Positions 46,594 through 59,142 of a stretch of DNA of 64,000 nucleotides are shown here, piece by piece. This DNA is from Triglochin maritima (taxonomy: Eukaryota; Streptophyta; Magnoliopsida; Alismatales; Juncaginaceae): positions 27,984,501 through 28,048,500 of the forward strand of contig OY821786.1 of NCBI GenBank assembly GCA_963682175.1, in the 5' to 3' direction. Both the position numbers and the translations under genes were made by a program. The notes under the pieces are model-generated. The model saw only the letters and a list, made by a program, of their open reading frames with translations, was not told where the DNA came from and ran no database searches. The stretch's first letter is position 1; every line of letters begins with the position of its first letter.

Positions 46594-48626
46594 TGTAGGA
46601 TTTCTAGTTTAATTGCACATATTTATTTTCAAAAATTTTATGCACAATAAGGTTCAATTACAATTTTTCTATGATTTGTTTCATGCATGCATCAGTTTGT
46701 TTCAATAACTAGTTTCAAAACTCTATTAAAACAAACATGGGCTCCGAATTTCATACCTAGAAGTTCTCTAAAACTTCTTGATGATCCGGAGACGTTGAGG
46801 ATGCTTGTCGCTGCGCCGGATGCCTTCGAGTATTCACCAAACTCTAAACAAGATCGGAGAGAGAAGAGCTAGCCTCTCAATCTCCAATAGGGTTTAGAAT
46901 CTAATTACTAACCCCTCTTTAGTTCCCTTGAGAAGAAGATCTTCTGAAAACTAAAACTAAACTCAAAAATTAATGGAAATTCGTGGGTAATTATGGAGAG
47001 AGATTTTTGCACAAGAAGATAATGAATTAATAAATGAGGTAATAAGATAAACTTGTATTTATAAGTTCTCTCCAAATTACCTATTCATGTGCAACCTCTT
47101 GCCCATGATTTCATGCAAACTTCCATCTAACCATCCATTATTTGCTAACAAATAATCTTAGCCACGGATTATATCAATTATGGACCAATTTCATGCATGA
47201 TCTAATTGATTCTTAAATTAATTCTGCATAAAACCGTCTTGACGGTCGACCGTGTTTGGAGGTTCGGTCGACTGTTTAGACCAGGTTTCGGTCGACCGTT
47301 AATAGTTCGGTCGACCGTTCGTAACAAAAAAATATTTCATCGCGATGTTCGGTCGACCGACCGATTATACTCGGTCGACCGAAAACGAACAGACGAAATT
47401 CCTGTTACGTGTACAACATTTGGTCGACCGTTTCGCGTCTAGCGGTCGACCGTTTTTGCACAGTACTCGCAGACTTGTCAAATTTTGGTTTAACCCCTAC
47501 AAAATTTGACATTTCGGGATTAGTAGTAAGTTCATAACTTATGTAACGTATTATCCTATGTAATAATTAATCATTACACCCCATAATATTTACATCACAT
47601 ATGAATTTTAATTTAGATTCTAATTATGTTATTAATCACAACATAATTTTGATTTTGCTTGTTCACCCCATGTGTCATATTTTCTATATGAAACCCGACA
47701 CATCTTATGAACTCAAAATCCCCATTTCTTGTTTCCCAGTTTTGTGGTGTGACCTGTGGGAGGATCTAAACTAAGTTGGCAGTGATATTAAGAGATTAAT
47801 ATCACAAGCTATAAGCGGTATCTAGCTACACATTATAGCTCCCAATTAGTTAGATGTCTTAATTCCACTCGAACTAAAACCCGATCCATTTAGTGATGGA
47901 GTGCACCACTTGTGTCCGTCCCTTGCCTCATGATATTAAGAATACACACAAAGTAGTATTGTATCATCTTTGTATTAGTATTCATTTCTTGATCTCTTTA
48001 AGCTAGTTACAAATATGTGACTTAACTCAAATCACATTGTGCACATTATAACTTTGCTTTATCAAGGGGCCTACTAATATCATCACTCAATTAAGAGGGG
48101 CAATGATAATCTTTTGACTAACTATCTTCTCCAACAAAAGTCATACTTAACCAACCAATGCCTTTACACTACACTCATTGATAGCTCAAGATACTAGTCT
48201 AATCAAGCAATTCTTAAGTGATCGGATATAAGTCTCATATCAAAGGACCAAAGACACAGTAAATCATTAATGACACAAAAAACACAATTCTATAATGTTT
48301 TACTTATTAGGTCTATTCAGTATACAAAAGTAATATTTTCCTCTTTTGTGTACCCGTGTTGTCACTCACTTGTAGAGCTACAATGATCTATGACCAACAC
48401 GACAATCTTAACTCGGTAATTAATGTCCCATGTTAATTACCATGATTGCGAATATCTTTTGTTTTATGTAAACCGATATTTTTTAGAGCACTACGGTTAA
48501 GGACCAAGAGCCTCTTCTTTAACACTTCTAAAAGACGAATAACATAAACAAGGAGCAAAATGATTTCTCATTCAATTCATAATAATTAACATTTAAAAGT
48601 AAAACTTTTAGAACACATTCCCTTCA
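46594..48626 (-). repeat. 2 kb 3' LTR of copia E
   Basis: On the minus strand it runs TGAAGGGAATGTG..CTAGAAATCCTACA, 2033 bp. A TATA box (TTATAAATAC) lies at 47055-47064 on the minus strand. Eight CGGTCGACCG-type palindromes lie at 47240-47460, just upstream of that TATA box in the transcription sense. Confidence 0.88.
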
Positions 48627-48869
48627 ATCTCCCACTTGTTATTAAAGTTTTCTTTCACATACATACTCAAAGTATAAAACAATAATAACTAGGGTAAACC
48701 CATTACATATCAATCATCAAGCCAATCTACATGGTTCCTCAATCCCATGGACTCGAAATGCATTTCGCCATTGTCTTGGGATAAATGTTTTGTGAATGGA
48801 TCAGCTGTGTTGCTGTTGGTGTCCACCCATAAAAGATTTATTTTGCCTTCGTCGATGAGGTCACGTATC

Positions 48870-51800
48870 ACGAATTACTTACGATCCATGTACTTCACTT
48901 TGTGGTGTGATTTGGGATCCTTGATTTGTGAGATAGATGCACTATTATCGCAAAATAGCTCTACTGGTCCCTCGCTCGAGGGAACTACTCCAAGCTCTTC
49001 AAGGAACTTCTTAATCCACACTCCTTCCTTGCTCGCTTCAGCGACAACCATTACTTTGGAAGCAGTGGTTGAGTCGGCCGTAGTGCTTTGCTTCCAACTA
49101 CACCAACTTACAGCTCCACCATTCAGAAGAAAGACATAACCTGAGTGCGACCTTCTATCGTCTGGATCACTCATGAAACTCGCATCCGAGTAACCCTCGG
49201 CTATCAATTCCCCTTGTCCTCCATAAACAAGAATCTTATCCTTAGTCCGGTTAAGGTACTTCAGGATATTCTTGATTGTAGTCCAATGCTCAGGACCTGC
49301 GTTGGATTGGTGACGACTTGTTACGCTTAGAGCATACGAGACATCGGGTCTTATGCAAGTCATCGCGTACATGATCGACCCAATTGCCGAAGCATAAAGA
49401 GAAATCCTTCATGTACTCTAAGTCCTTACGTGATTGCGCACGATGAGACTTCTTAAGTTGCACACCCATACTCATTGGCACATTGCCCTTTTTGGAGTTG
49501 TTCATCTTGAACCTTTCCAAGACCTTGTCAATGTATGTACGTTGACTTAGGCCAATGAGTCTACGGGATCTATCTCTATATATCTTGATTCCCAAGATGT
49601 ATTGAGCCTCACCCATATCCTTCATCGAAAATGTAGATTTCAATGAACTTCTCGTTTACTCAAGCAAAGGAATATGATTGCCCATGAGCAATATGTCATC
49701 GACATATAAGATTAGGAATACTACATGGCTCCCACTAACCTTCTTTTATATACAAGGTTCTTCCTTACTTTGAATGAAGTGAAGCTTCTTTACTTCCTCG
49801 TCAAAGCGTTTGTTCCAACTCCTTGATGCTTGCTTCAATCCATAAATGGATCTTTGAAGCTTGCATACCTTCTCGATATTCTTTGGACCTTCAAAACCTT
49901 GAGGTTGTACCATGTACACATCCTCCTCCAAGTTCCCATTAAGGAACGCCATTTTCACATCCATTTTCCATATTTCATAATCATGAAATGCGGCAATAGC
50001 GAGCATAATCCGAATAGACTTGAACATGGCAACCGGTGAAAAGGTTTCATCATAGTCAATTCCTTGAACTTGAGTGAAACCCTTCGCTACAAGTCTTGCT
50101 TTGTAGGTTGTCAAGTTCCCATCCATGTCCATCTTCCTCTTAAAAACCCATTTATTTGGAATGGCCTTTTTCCCTTGAGGAAGGTCAACCAAGTCCCACA
50201 CTTGATTATCATACATGGATTCTATTTCGGATTCCATGGCCTTGAGCCATAGTTTGGAGTCTTCCATTTCCATTGCTTCTTGGAAGGTCAAGGGATCAAT
50301 GGCATCAAGTACCATGATTTCATGAAGTCCCAAATACATATCGGGTTTCTTCCTTTCCCTCGTTGACCTTCTAAGTTCTTTTGGTTCTACGTGTACTTCT
50401 CGAACTTCTTCCACAATTTCTTGAGGAGTGGGTTCACGTTCAACTCTTGAACGTACACTTGGTGGGGAAGATTGAGTTTCTCTCACAATTTCTTGCGAGG
50501 GTCTCTCACTCATGCTCCCACTAACCAAAGGAATCTCGGTTGGGCTTTCATGATCTTGAATGTCATCATTCGTGTCATGATCTTGTAGAGTATCTTGAGT
50601 TTCCTCAAGCACAACCCTACTCCCACTACTTTTTACTCTTTCCAGAAATTTCTTTTCCAGAAATGTGGCATCCCTCTCTTCAATCACTCGATTGGAGGTG
50701 ATATGCCAAAAGTAGTATCCTCTTGTCTCACGAGGATAACCAATAAAGAAGCACTTATCCGCTTTTGGTTGAAGTTTGGTCGACATCAATTTCTTGGCGT
50801 AAGCCTCACAACCCCAAATCTTGAGAAAATTGAGCTTAGGTGTTTTACCACTCCATAGCTCATAAGGAGTTTTCTCCACGGATTTGGATGGAACATTATT
50901 TAGTTTGTAAGCCGCAGTTTGCAGTGCATAACTCCAAAAGTAAAGAGGTAATTCTGCATGACTCATCATTGACCGAACCATGTCGAGCAATGTCCTATTC
51001 CTCCTTTCGGATACCCCATTCCACTGAGGTGTACCGGGAGGGGTGAGTTGAGGTACAATACCAAACTCTTTTAGGTATGAGTCAAATTCGGCACTTAAGT
51101 ACTCACCTCCACGATCCGTTCGTAGAGACTTGATTTTCTTGTCGAGTTGGTTCTCTACTTCATTCTTGAATTCTTTGAACTTGTCAAAGGATTCACTTTT
51201 GTTTCTCATTAGATAAACATAGCCATAACGACTATAATCATCCGTGAACGTAATGAAGTACCTGAAACCATCTCGTGCACTAGTACTCATTGGACCACAT
51301 ACATCGGAATGTATCAAATCCAACAAGCCACTCGTCCTTGGACCTTTCTTCTTGAAAGGCTTTTTGGTCATTTTTCCCATTAAACATGGTTGACACGTCT
51401 CCAATGATTTAAAATCAAGTAGACCAAGAAGGTTAGCTTCTTGCAATTTCTTAATGCGTTTTTCATTTATGTGACCAAGATGATAGTGCCACAAGAGAGT
51501 ATCATTCTCGTGAGTGGTCTTAAGTCTTTTGTTATTGATATTAAAGATTTGTTTATTATTCAATTCAAGCAAATAGAGACCATTCCTTATGAATGCATTT
51601 GCATAGAAAACACCATTCTTCGATATAGACAAGCAAGAATTTGAAATATTTATATTAAAATTATCCATATCTAAACATGATACAGAAATAATGTTCTTGC
51701 TAATCGAATGCACATAATAAACATTCTTTAGACATAAATTTAAACCACTACATAATTGAAGCACCACAGAACCTTGTGCAACCGCAGAAACGTTCGCATC

Positions 51801-51936
51801 ATTTCCGACCTTCAATTCTATCTCGTTCCGTACGAGTTCCTTCCTATCCCTGAGAAGTTGCACATTAGAAACTATGTGAGCACAAGATCCGGTATCAGTT
51901 ACCCACTGGACAGATACAATACAAGAGTCTGGACTG
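48870..51936 (-). pseudogene. Copia E pol: protease, integrase, RT, RNase H
   Basis: The main frame (51998 to 49746) encodes protease WVTDTGSCAHIV, pre-integrase LLWHYHLGHINEKRIKKL, integrase LIHSDVCGPM..LRTDRGGEYL..NGVSERRNRTLLDM, then RT KWVFKRKM..YKARLVAKGFTQV..SRSWNKRFDEEV. TAA at 49746-49748 stops it just before the intact YVDD (near 49700). Further pieces give the RT end (MKDMGEAQYILGIKIYRD) and RNase H (HSGYVFLLNGGAVSWCSWKQ). A few breaks only; better preserved than D. Clade not determined. Confidence 0.92.
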
Positions 51937-51939
51937 GCA

Positions 51940-51959
51940 CCTCCCCGACAACGGTGCCA
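51940..51959 (-). promoter_or_regulatory. tRNA-Asp-type primer-binding site remnant
   Basis: Minus strand TGGCACCGTTGTCGGGGAGG, close to the Asp-tRNA complement TGGCGCCGTTGCCGGGG used by Athila/Tat elements. It lies six bases beyond the CA end of the LTR at 51966 on the minus strand, so this LTR is followed by an internal region reduced to about 25 bases, fused to copia E. Confidence 0.85.
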
Positions 51960-51965
51960 AAAACT

Positions 51966-53345
51966 TGTTGAACGTTTTATATTAAACCACAAGTGCACGA
52001 CCGCGTTGAAGCGGTGGCAAATACGGGTCGTCCTCAGGGAGGTGAGCAGTCTCTCGTTTGTACGAAATCAAGTGGCGAAAATAGGGAGAAGAGGGTTGAT
52101 TATGCTACTCTACGCTACACTACACTAAGAAGTACGAAATGCGAAAGAAACAAACAAACGATGAAATACCAACTAAACTAAGAACGAAATGCTGGAATTC
52201 AGGAATGGGAAAACCCCTAAGGGGTGGAGTGAGTGCACACATGCAAAGAGGTGGGTGTTGAACACATTCTTTAAGCACAAATGAAGGTGGTGTTATCATG
52301 CATAGGAAGTATCTAAATGTTATGGCAAAACCTATCAATCTATTCACCAACCTAGTTGATTAACATTTACATATACAAGTTGTTTATTTCAGAACCTAAA
52401 CAAGCATAAGAGGTGTCTAATCATTTTGGCAAAACTCATTAAGTTATAAATTCTATTCTAAACAAGCAAGCATACATTCATGATATATCAACACATTGGA
52501 AATAAAGCATTCATTCCATTCTCTGATGCATGTATGAACATCTACTCCACCCCCCAAAGGGGATGGAACTACTTACTACACATTACACTAATTATTAAAC
52601 TAAGCAAGGAAAGCATATTAACTAAGCTACTAAAACTAATGAAAAGAAATTAAACAAAGTAAAGCAAGAAATATGAAACAAACAACATAATAAAGAAACT
52701 TTTATTAACAAATGACTCACATTTCAAGTAGCATCCTCCTACTTTAATGTGTGCTTCAAGGCCTCACTTCTAGTAGGAAGAATAGCCACTCAAAAATATG
52801 GAGTGATTACATTTTAGAACGGGAATAGTTCTATCTATAGCCATAGAAAAAGCCACTCCGGGACAATCTCCCGATGTGGGACTAAACATATACCAAAAAT
52901 AGCCTAAACAAACGTTAATACATATGCTCCAGAAAGTTGAGCGGATCCGGGAAGATCCGGACCGCTAATTGGCGGTCTACAGGATCCGGATCGCGCTCAG
53001 ATTTGCTTTGGGCTTTGCTTGGTATATTTGCTGGTCTTTGATGCATTTACTTGGTTTGTTGGAGCTCCGACCCGAATCGAATTGCTAAAATACTCCCCAT
53101 GATGTTGTGGAGTATTCTATTTTGCTCTTAGGTCCTTCGGTCTTACGTTGAGGTCCTTTTTCCTTGCATCTCAGTCCCCAGATCTCACAATTCAGTCCTT
53201 TTTCCCAGCTTTTGGGTCCTTTTATGCTTCATCTCTTCAAACCTATTTATTCCTGAAAACTAAACATAAAACTCGTAACATAGCATTTTTAGGTGAAAGA
53301 TAATGGATATAAGATACAAATATAAGCATGAAATGATGTCAATCA
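51966..53345 (-). repeat. Athila-like LTR, subfamily I, between two internal regions
   Basis: Minus strand TGATTGACATC..CGTTCAACA, 1380 bp. On one side a PPT-like AGGTGTGAAGGTATT (53346-53360), on the other a PBS. It therefore serves as 3' LTR of the unit to its right and 5' LTR of a nearly deleted unit to its left. Confidence 0.88.
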
Positions 53346-54837
53346 AATACCTTCACACCTAATTTTTGCTAGTCCTGAGCAAAACAAAGAAAGGAAAAAG
53401 TATACGAAAACAAGAAATCCAAACTCACTTTCGTAGGAATCACGGTTGCACTTAGCATGTGCAACAAGCCGTTTGCTAGCTACACGACTCGTTGGACTCA
53501 TATTGTCGATCATGGGACGCGGTAATACCACGGGTCGACTCTATATATGTAATCGGTCCACACACCTAGCCTAATGAATTATTCGTGAAAGTTAGTTAAG
53601 GACTTAAGTGAAAGACATGGGCAACCTTAACTTCTGAATGTGATACAATGTGTAAAGTCCATTTTGGTTCTCATTTGACTCTTTTTTTCTTTTCATTTTT
53701 TTTCGTTTTTTTCTTTTCCTTTGGAGCATTTTATTGGTTGGTGTTTGATTCTCCCAGGATCAGGTTTCGTGAATCATTTCCTATGAGGACTTACACTATC
53801 ACGTACACCTTCCCCCAAATCTCCACATAGGGCGATCCCTACCACCCGTGTATCGGGAGTTCGGTCGGTGAATCCCAAGTCAGATGACTCGAAAGCACCA
53901 GGCACAAAGTCCCCTTAGACCTACTTTCTCGAGTGATAGGAGTCGTGCGAGAAGAGAGAACACCACTTATTTATTTATCTACATGGGAACCAAAACCCCT
54001 ACACTTAAGTTTCACAAAAAGAGATTAATGGCCCTTGACTACGACAAACTTCCTTATACTAACAGACACGAATTATTTGACTCACTAGGTTCAGGGTGGA
54101 CTTCTTTAAATGTTTGAGTGATGAAACCCTATGATTACACACCCCCCGAGGGAAAACCGGGGTGCATCCTAACGACTCTATAAGACCTAAAGCCAGTAAA
54201 CTCGATATCCTAATGCATCAAGTTCAAGACAATTTTGGGAGCTTTCTTTTTACTTCGCCTCTCAACGGTTTTGCACATGCTAAACACACGCAAAACCTAC
54301 AAAAACAGTTTCTTTCACAAACACATGAAGATTTTGAAAGAAATGTGAAAATTTTAAAGCACTAGGCAAGCAAAAAAAGACAAGTCACCCAAGGATCATG
54401 ACAAGCAGATATATCGATATTAAATGCAGCACACTAACATGACCCTAGCAGTACAAACAAAAGAAAACAAACTCAAAGGAAAATGACTCGACTATGTACA
54501 CACGTAAAGCACCCCCACACCTACTTCATGCATTGTCCTCAATGAATGTGAACAAGATACTACATGGATTTATGCATGAAAAAGAATAGATCTCACCAAC
54601 GTGAAGCGCAACAGGAAATTCATGGTTATGTTGATGGACACAAACCCGAATTCCCTCAAAACCTGTGAGATACTGAAGAAGGGAGACAAATACGTGAAAA
54701 AAATGGGCCCCAAGTATACAAGGGTTGGGGCCCACAACAATCAATGCTCGCTCATGGAGTTTTTTATTACACACCTTTTTTTAATGATTTTTTTACATGA
54801 TATATGCAGCAACAACGATATTCTCATAATCATTTGG
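53346..54837. other. Noncoding 3' part of copy 1
   Basis: Holds a T-rich pyrimidine tract (53675-53725) and small ORFs without known relatives. A minus-strand frame at 54526-54774 (FHVFVSLLQYLTGFEGIRVC) and the overlapping plus frame are kept in both copies, which by itself only reflects their recent duplication. Relative to copy 2 about 85-90 bases are absent near 53470. Confidence 0.55.
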
Positions 54838-56501
54838 TCAAGGAACATCAAATGAGAACATCAAGTCATGAGGACAAGATACTTGCCGAGATGGGCAAAC
54901 TTCACGGGTACTCTGAGGTGTCATGAGGGGTGAAAGGTCAAAGCTGAAAGGCTCGAACCCCTCATGATATTGGTTGGGTGTAGGCAACATGAATGAGTGA
55001 AGTTGTGTTACCTCACTAGGGTTTAGTTGCTCATCGAATAAAACCCTCCGACCAAGAAGTGGATGCATCGGAATGAGTTCCTCAAGCTCATTCGATGGAT
55101 GCAGCAGACCTGCATCACTAAGACCCAAGTCATCCAACAAGGACCTCCCACCATCATTTAGATCATTAAGCATAAGCTCGGACATAGGTGGGTCTTTGTT
55201 GGAGTCAATATCAAGCTCAAATGGCTCAATGGCCATGGGACATAAGGTAGAGACACCTTTTGGTATAGGCATATGATGAGGTGTCTCACTCTCACTAGTA
55301 CTCTCAACTGAATCATGCAACGATCACTCCTTGTGGACATTTATGTTTGATGCCAGCTCACTCTGTTGCATTGCAAAGACATGCAATGAGTTTTCGCTGG
55401 CCCCACAAACATTCTCAATGGGTTGCATTGGGGTTAGGGGTGTTCGTTGATTTTGTGGTGCTTTCTCCAATTGGAGGATGAGATTTAGATTTAAAGGTTG
55501 ATCCATGGGCTCCTGTTGCCTACCAGAGTTTAACACATGAAACTCGGCACTCATGTTACCGAATGAGAGCTTCATGAGACCATTTCTACAATTAATTAAG
55601 GCATTGGAAGTTGCCAGAAATTGTCTACCCAAAACCAAAGGTATTTGAGAGTGGGTGTTTGCAACAGGATTGGTATCGAGGACAACAAAATCGATTGGAA
55701 ATATAAAATCTCCAACTTTGATAAGCACGTCCTCGATAATCCCCTTTGGAATGCGAATGGATCTATCCGCCAATTGGAGGGTCATCTTAGTTGGTTTCAA
55801 TTCTCCCAAATTTAACTGTTGATAAAAAGAAAATGGGAGGAGGTTGACCGCTGATCCTAAATCAAGCAAAACATTACTCATGCTAGTGTCCCCTATCGTA
55901 CACTGAATAGTCGGACACCCAGGGTCCTTGCATTTTGTGTAGGCGGGATTGGACAAAAGTGAGCTTACATTGGCTGCCAAGAATGCTTTCTTAGGAACAT
56001 TGGTCTTCCTCTTGGATGTGCAGAGATCCTTCAACACTTTGGCATATTGAGGTATTTGTTAGATGACATCCAACAATGGGATGTTAACCTTCACTTGCTT
56101 GAATACCTCTAATATTTTATCCGTCGTGTCACTCTGCTTTTTGGTTAACCTACATGATAGGGAGCTTTTGGCAGGTAGGTTTTCTGCGGTGCATGAGAAA
56201 GAAGCCTTGGTTTATTTCCCTCACCCTCAGCCTCTTCTTCACCACCATTCCCACTAAGGGGCTGCATAGATGGTGGTGGTTGTGGCAAGGAAATGTGATT
56301 GTCAACCTGTTTTCCATTCCTTAAGGTCACAATGGAATTGACATGATGAACATGTTCCTCCACATGGTTCACTTGCCTCCCCCGCGGTACCACATTTTCA
56401 TTTTGCATGTGTTGTTGCTGGTACATGCGGGGGTTAGCCTCAGGCTGGCTAGGCAAAGACCCTCTCTCTCTTTCATGTATATTTGTTGGTCTTGGATGCA
56501 T
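54838..56501 (-). pseudogene. Gag C terminus, retropepsin and acidic extension, copy 1
   Basis: Gag end at 56501-56145 (NSIVTLRNGKQVDNHI is the usual Athila gag motif). An in-frame-type TAA follows near 56060 (VI, stop, QIPQYAKVLKDLC). The protease part 56037-55324 has VLLDLGSAVNLLPFSFYQQL (DLG at the active site, typical of Athila), TLQLADRSIRIPKGIIEDVL and PLVLGRQFLATSNALINCRN. A single TGA at 55324-55326 separates it from an in-frame acidic region of 160 codons (55320-54838; SELMLNDLNDGGRSLLDDLG). Where RT should begin, the frame ends. Function of the extension unknown. Confidence 0.85.
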
Positions 56502-56801
56502 TTACTTGGTTTGTTGGAGCTCCGACCCGAATCGAATTGCTAAAATACTCCCCATGATTGTGTGGAGTATTCTATTTTGCTCTTAGGTCCTTCGGTCTTA
56601 CGTTCAGGTCCTTCTTCCTTGCATCTCAGTCCCCAGATCTCACAATTCAGTCCTTTTTCCCAGCTTTTGGGTCCTTTTATGCTTCATCTCTTCAAACCTA
56701 TTTATTCCTGAAAACTAAACATAAAACTCGTAACATAGCATTGTTTAGGTGAAAGATAATGGATATAAGATACAAATATAAGCATGCAATGATGTCAATC
56801 A
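56477..56801 (-). repeat. Truncated 5' LTR of copy 1
   Basis: Minus strand TGATTGACATCATTGCATGC onward for 325 bases, then abrupt fusion to the gag fragment. Confidence 0.85.
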
Positions 56802-56856
56802 TCACACAAGTTAAAATGGACAAACATACAACTTAAAATAGGCAGACCCACCACTA
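56802..56856. repeat. Minisatellite stub flanking copy 1
   Basis: The ~55 bases TCACACAAGTTAAAATGG onward equal those following copy 2 at 62686, where they open a 1.3 kb minisatellite. This shared flank shows that copies 1 and 2 were duplicated together with flanking DNA. Confidence 0.8.
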
Positions 56857-57298
56857 ACAAGCTTAGGCTGGCTATGAGTCCTTAGACTAGACGATGCCTA
56901 ACCATGACTCCCCACACACCCGAACGCCTCACCTCCCCCGGTCTAAGGTCACAAAGCCAAATGAGAAAGTCAAGACCCAGAGGTCCCAAAAGTCTCAATG
57001 CAACTAAGCGAACGACGATGTTCATGCCTTGACGTCGAGAATGAGATTGTCTCCTAAGTGCGCCCGAATCCTAAGGGTCAATGTCTACTTGATTTTAGAT
57101 CAAGCCTTTTGATTAGGTGTGATTTTTGGGGCCAAGGAAGGGGTGATGAAATCCCTTACTTTTTCTTGTATGGGACACTCCCTTAGGGTATATTGATCCT
57201 TAAACTAGCAATCAAGCCCTCCAATCAAACACTCACCTCACACTTGTACCAATGCCACCCTACTAACTAATGCATGTGATTGACATCATATTATGCAT
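56857..57298. other. Unique noncoding spacer
   Basis: No ORF, repeat or transposon end recognised. GC content is somewhat higher than in the neighbouring sequence. Confidence 0.5.
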
Positions 57299-57770
57299 TT
57301 TTTTGCAAAGCAAAAGGGAGGCTTAGCCTCTAATATTTATTAATCTAACATTGTTTACATCCTACAAAAATTTCCTAGTCTGCGGGTGTATGCGACATGC
57401 ATAACCGGTTTATCTCTACGACCTATTGAAACATCACTTTAAGCATTGTAGTTTAAGAAAAAATTATATTCTCATCAAACATTAGAAGCTGGAGTTATCT
57501 CCAAGTGTCCTGAAAATGTCGCACTTCTCCTTCATCTTTCGCGAGCTTTGTAACTTTATCTCCCAAACACCGGATTATGTCTTTGACTACAACAGTGGTA
57601 TCTACCGGTTGTTGCCTTTCGCCCTCGAATATCCTACGGTTCCGCTCGAGCCAACATTCGTGTATCATAGCATTAAACACCCATCTTCTTACCACCTTGT
57701 CGAGTCGGCTTCCACTCACATGTGATAGTCGTATTGCCTCGCTATCTAGATTGCTCGCCAAGCTTAGGTT
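57299..57770 (-). pseudogene. 3' end of a LINE (non-LTR retrotransposon)
   Basis: The minus-strand frame 57761-57495 reads VFNAMIHECWLERNRRIFEG, the usual signature after the zinc-binding region at the end of plant LINE reverse transcriptases. A 3' untranslated part follows and ends in a short A-run (minus strand, 57299-57305). Strongly 5'-truncated, as usual for LINEs. Confidence 0.8.
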
Positions 57771-57775
57771 GAGCC

Positions 57776-59126
57776 GGCAAATACGGGTCGTCCACAGGGA
57801 GGTGAGCAGCCTCTTGTTTGTCAGAAATCAAGTGGCGAAAATGGGAGAAGAGATGTTATTATGCTAACCTACGCTACACTACACTACAAAGTAACGCATG
57901 CACAAGCAAACAACAAATGATGAATTAAAACTTAACTAAGAACGAAATAAGTGTGCTGGAAATCAGAAATGGAAAACCCCTAAGGGGTGGAGTGTGTGCA
58001 CACATGTAAAAAGATGGTGAATAATTCATTCTATAGGAACAAATGTAGGTAATGTTTTCATGCATAGGAAGTGTCTAAAGGTTATGGCAAAACCTATCAA
58101 TCCATTCACTAACCTAGTTGATTAACATTCATATACACAAGCTGGTTATTTCAGAACCTAAACAAGCATGGGAGGTGTCTAAGATGTGTGGCAAAACCCA
58201 TCAAGTGTAGTATTCTACTCTAACAAGAAAACATACATTCACATTTATCAACTCAATCAAAATATAAAGCATTCATATCCATTCTTTAATGCATGTATGA
58301 ACATCATCTCCACCCCGAAAGGGGGATGTATCTACTCACTACACATTACTCTAACAATTAAACTAAAGAAGAAAAGAAACATTCTAACTACTTTAACCTA
58401 GAATCAAAGAAATAAAACTAAGCTAAGTATGCATGCATAAAGAAACAACAAAAGAACAAAACAATGGAAAAATTATTTTATTAGATGACTCATATTGAAG
58501 GTAGCATTCTTCTCCACCTTGAAATTTTGCTCCAAGGCTTACGCCAAGTAGAGAGAATGCCACCAAGTAATGGGTCATTACAATAGAAGGTGAAGAGTTC
58601 TATTTATAGCAATAGAAAAAGGTAATCCGGGACAATCCCCCCGTATGAGACTAAACCAATACAAGAAATAGAATAAAGACACTCTAATACATGTGCCCGC
58701 CAAGTCTTAGCGTATCCGGAGAGATCCAGACCACCAATTAGCGGTCCCAGACCGCCAATCGGCGGTCCATCGGTTTTGGATCCATCTGGAATTTGTTGTG
58801 GGCTTTTCTGGATGTCTTTGTCGGTCTTTGATGCATATACTTTGTTTACTGGAGCTCCGACCTGAATCTAATTGCCAAAATACGGCCCATGATGGTGTGG
58901 TTTTGCTCTTTGGTCCATTGGTCTTATGTTCAGGTCATTCTACCTTGCATCTTAGTCCCTATGTCTCACAATTAAGTCATTTTTCCCTTCTTTGGGTCCT
59001 TTTATGCTTCATCTCTTCAAACCTATTTATTTCTGAAATTCAAACATAAAACTCGTCACGTAGCATTGTTTAGGTGAAAGATAATGGATATAAGATACAA
59101 ATATAAGCATGAAATGATGACAATCA
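57776..59126 (-). repeat. Athila-like LTR, subfamily II, 3' LTR of copy 2
   Basis: Lacks about 55 bases at its left end compared with the copy at 51966. The internal block GAAGGTAGCATTCTTCTCC near 58497 marks subfamily II, unlike the LTR of copy 1. It is followed by the PPT, minus strand TAGGTGTGGGGGTAGT (59127-59142). Confidence 0.85.
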
Positions 59127-59142
59127 ACTACCCCCACACCTA

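Larger units (their letters stand above)
46594..51939 (-). mobile_element. Ty1/copia element E, minus strand, 5' end missing
   Basis: The 3' LTR lies at 46594-48626, PPT AAGTGGGAGAT at 48627-48637, and coding sequence from about 48870 to 51936. On the right it is cut inside the protease region, where a PBS of a different family begins. The 5' LTR and gag are absent, so the target duplication (left flank CCCAA) cannot be tested. Confidence 0.88.
51966..56801 (-). mobile_element. Athila-like non-autonomous unit, copy 1
   Basis: From right to left on the minus strand: truncated 5' LTR (56801-56477), gag C-terminal part, protease, acidic extension, about 1.5 kb noncoding, PPT, full 3' LTR. PBS, leader, gag N terminus, RT, RNase H and integrase are missing. 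The same deletion structure occurs in copy 2 at 57776-62685. Confidence 0.8.

Noticed and set aside
54601..54855. Plus-strand ORF kept in both Athila-like copies (54601 and 60489)
   Set aside because: The copies are near-identical duplicates, so preservation is not evidence of selection; the frame is antisense to the element and unlike known proteins.
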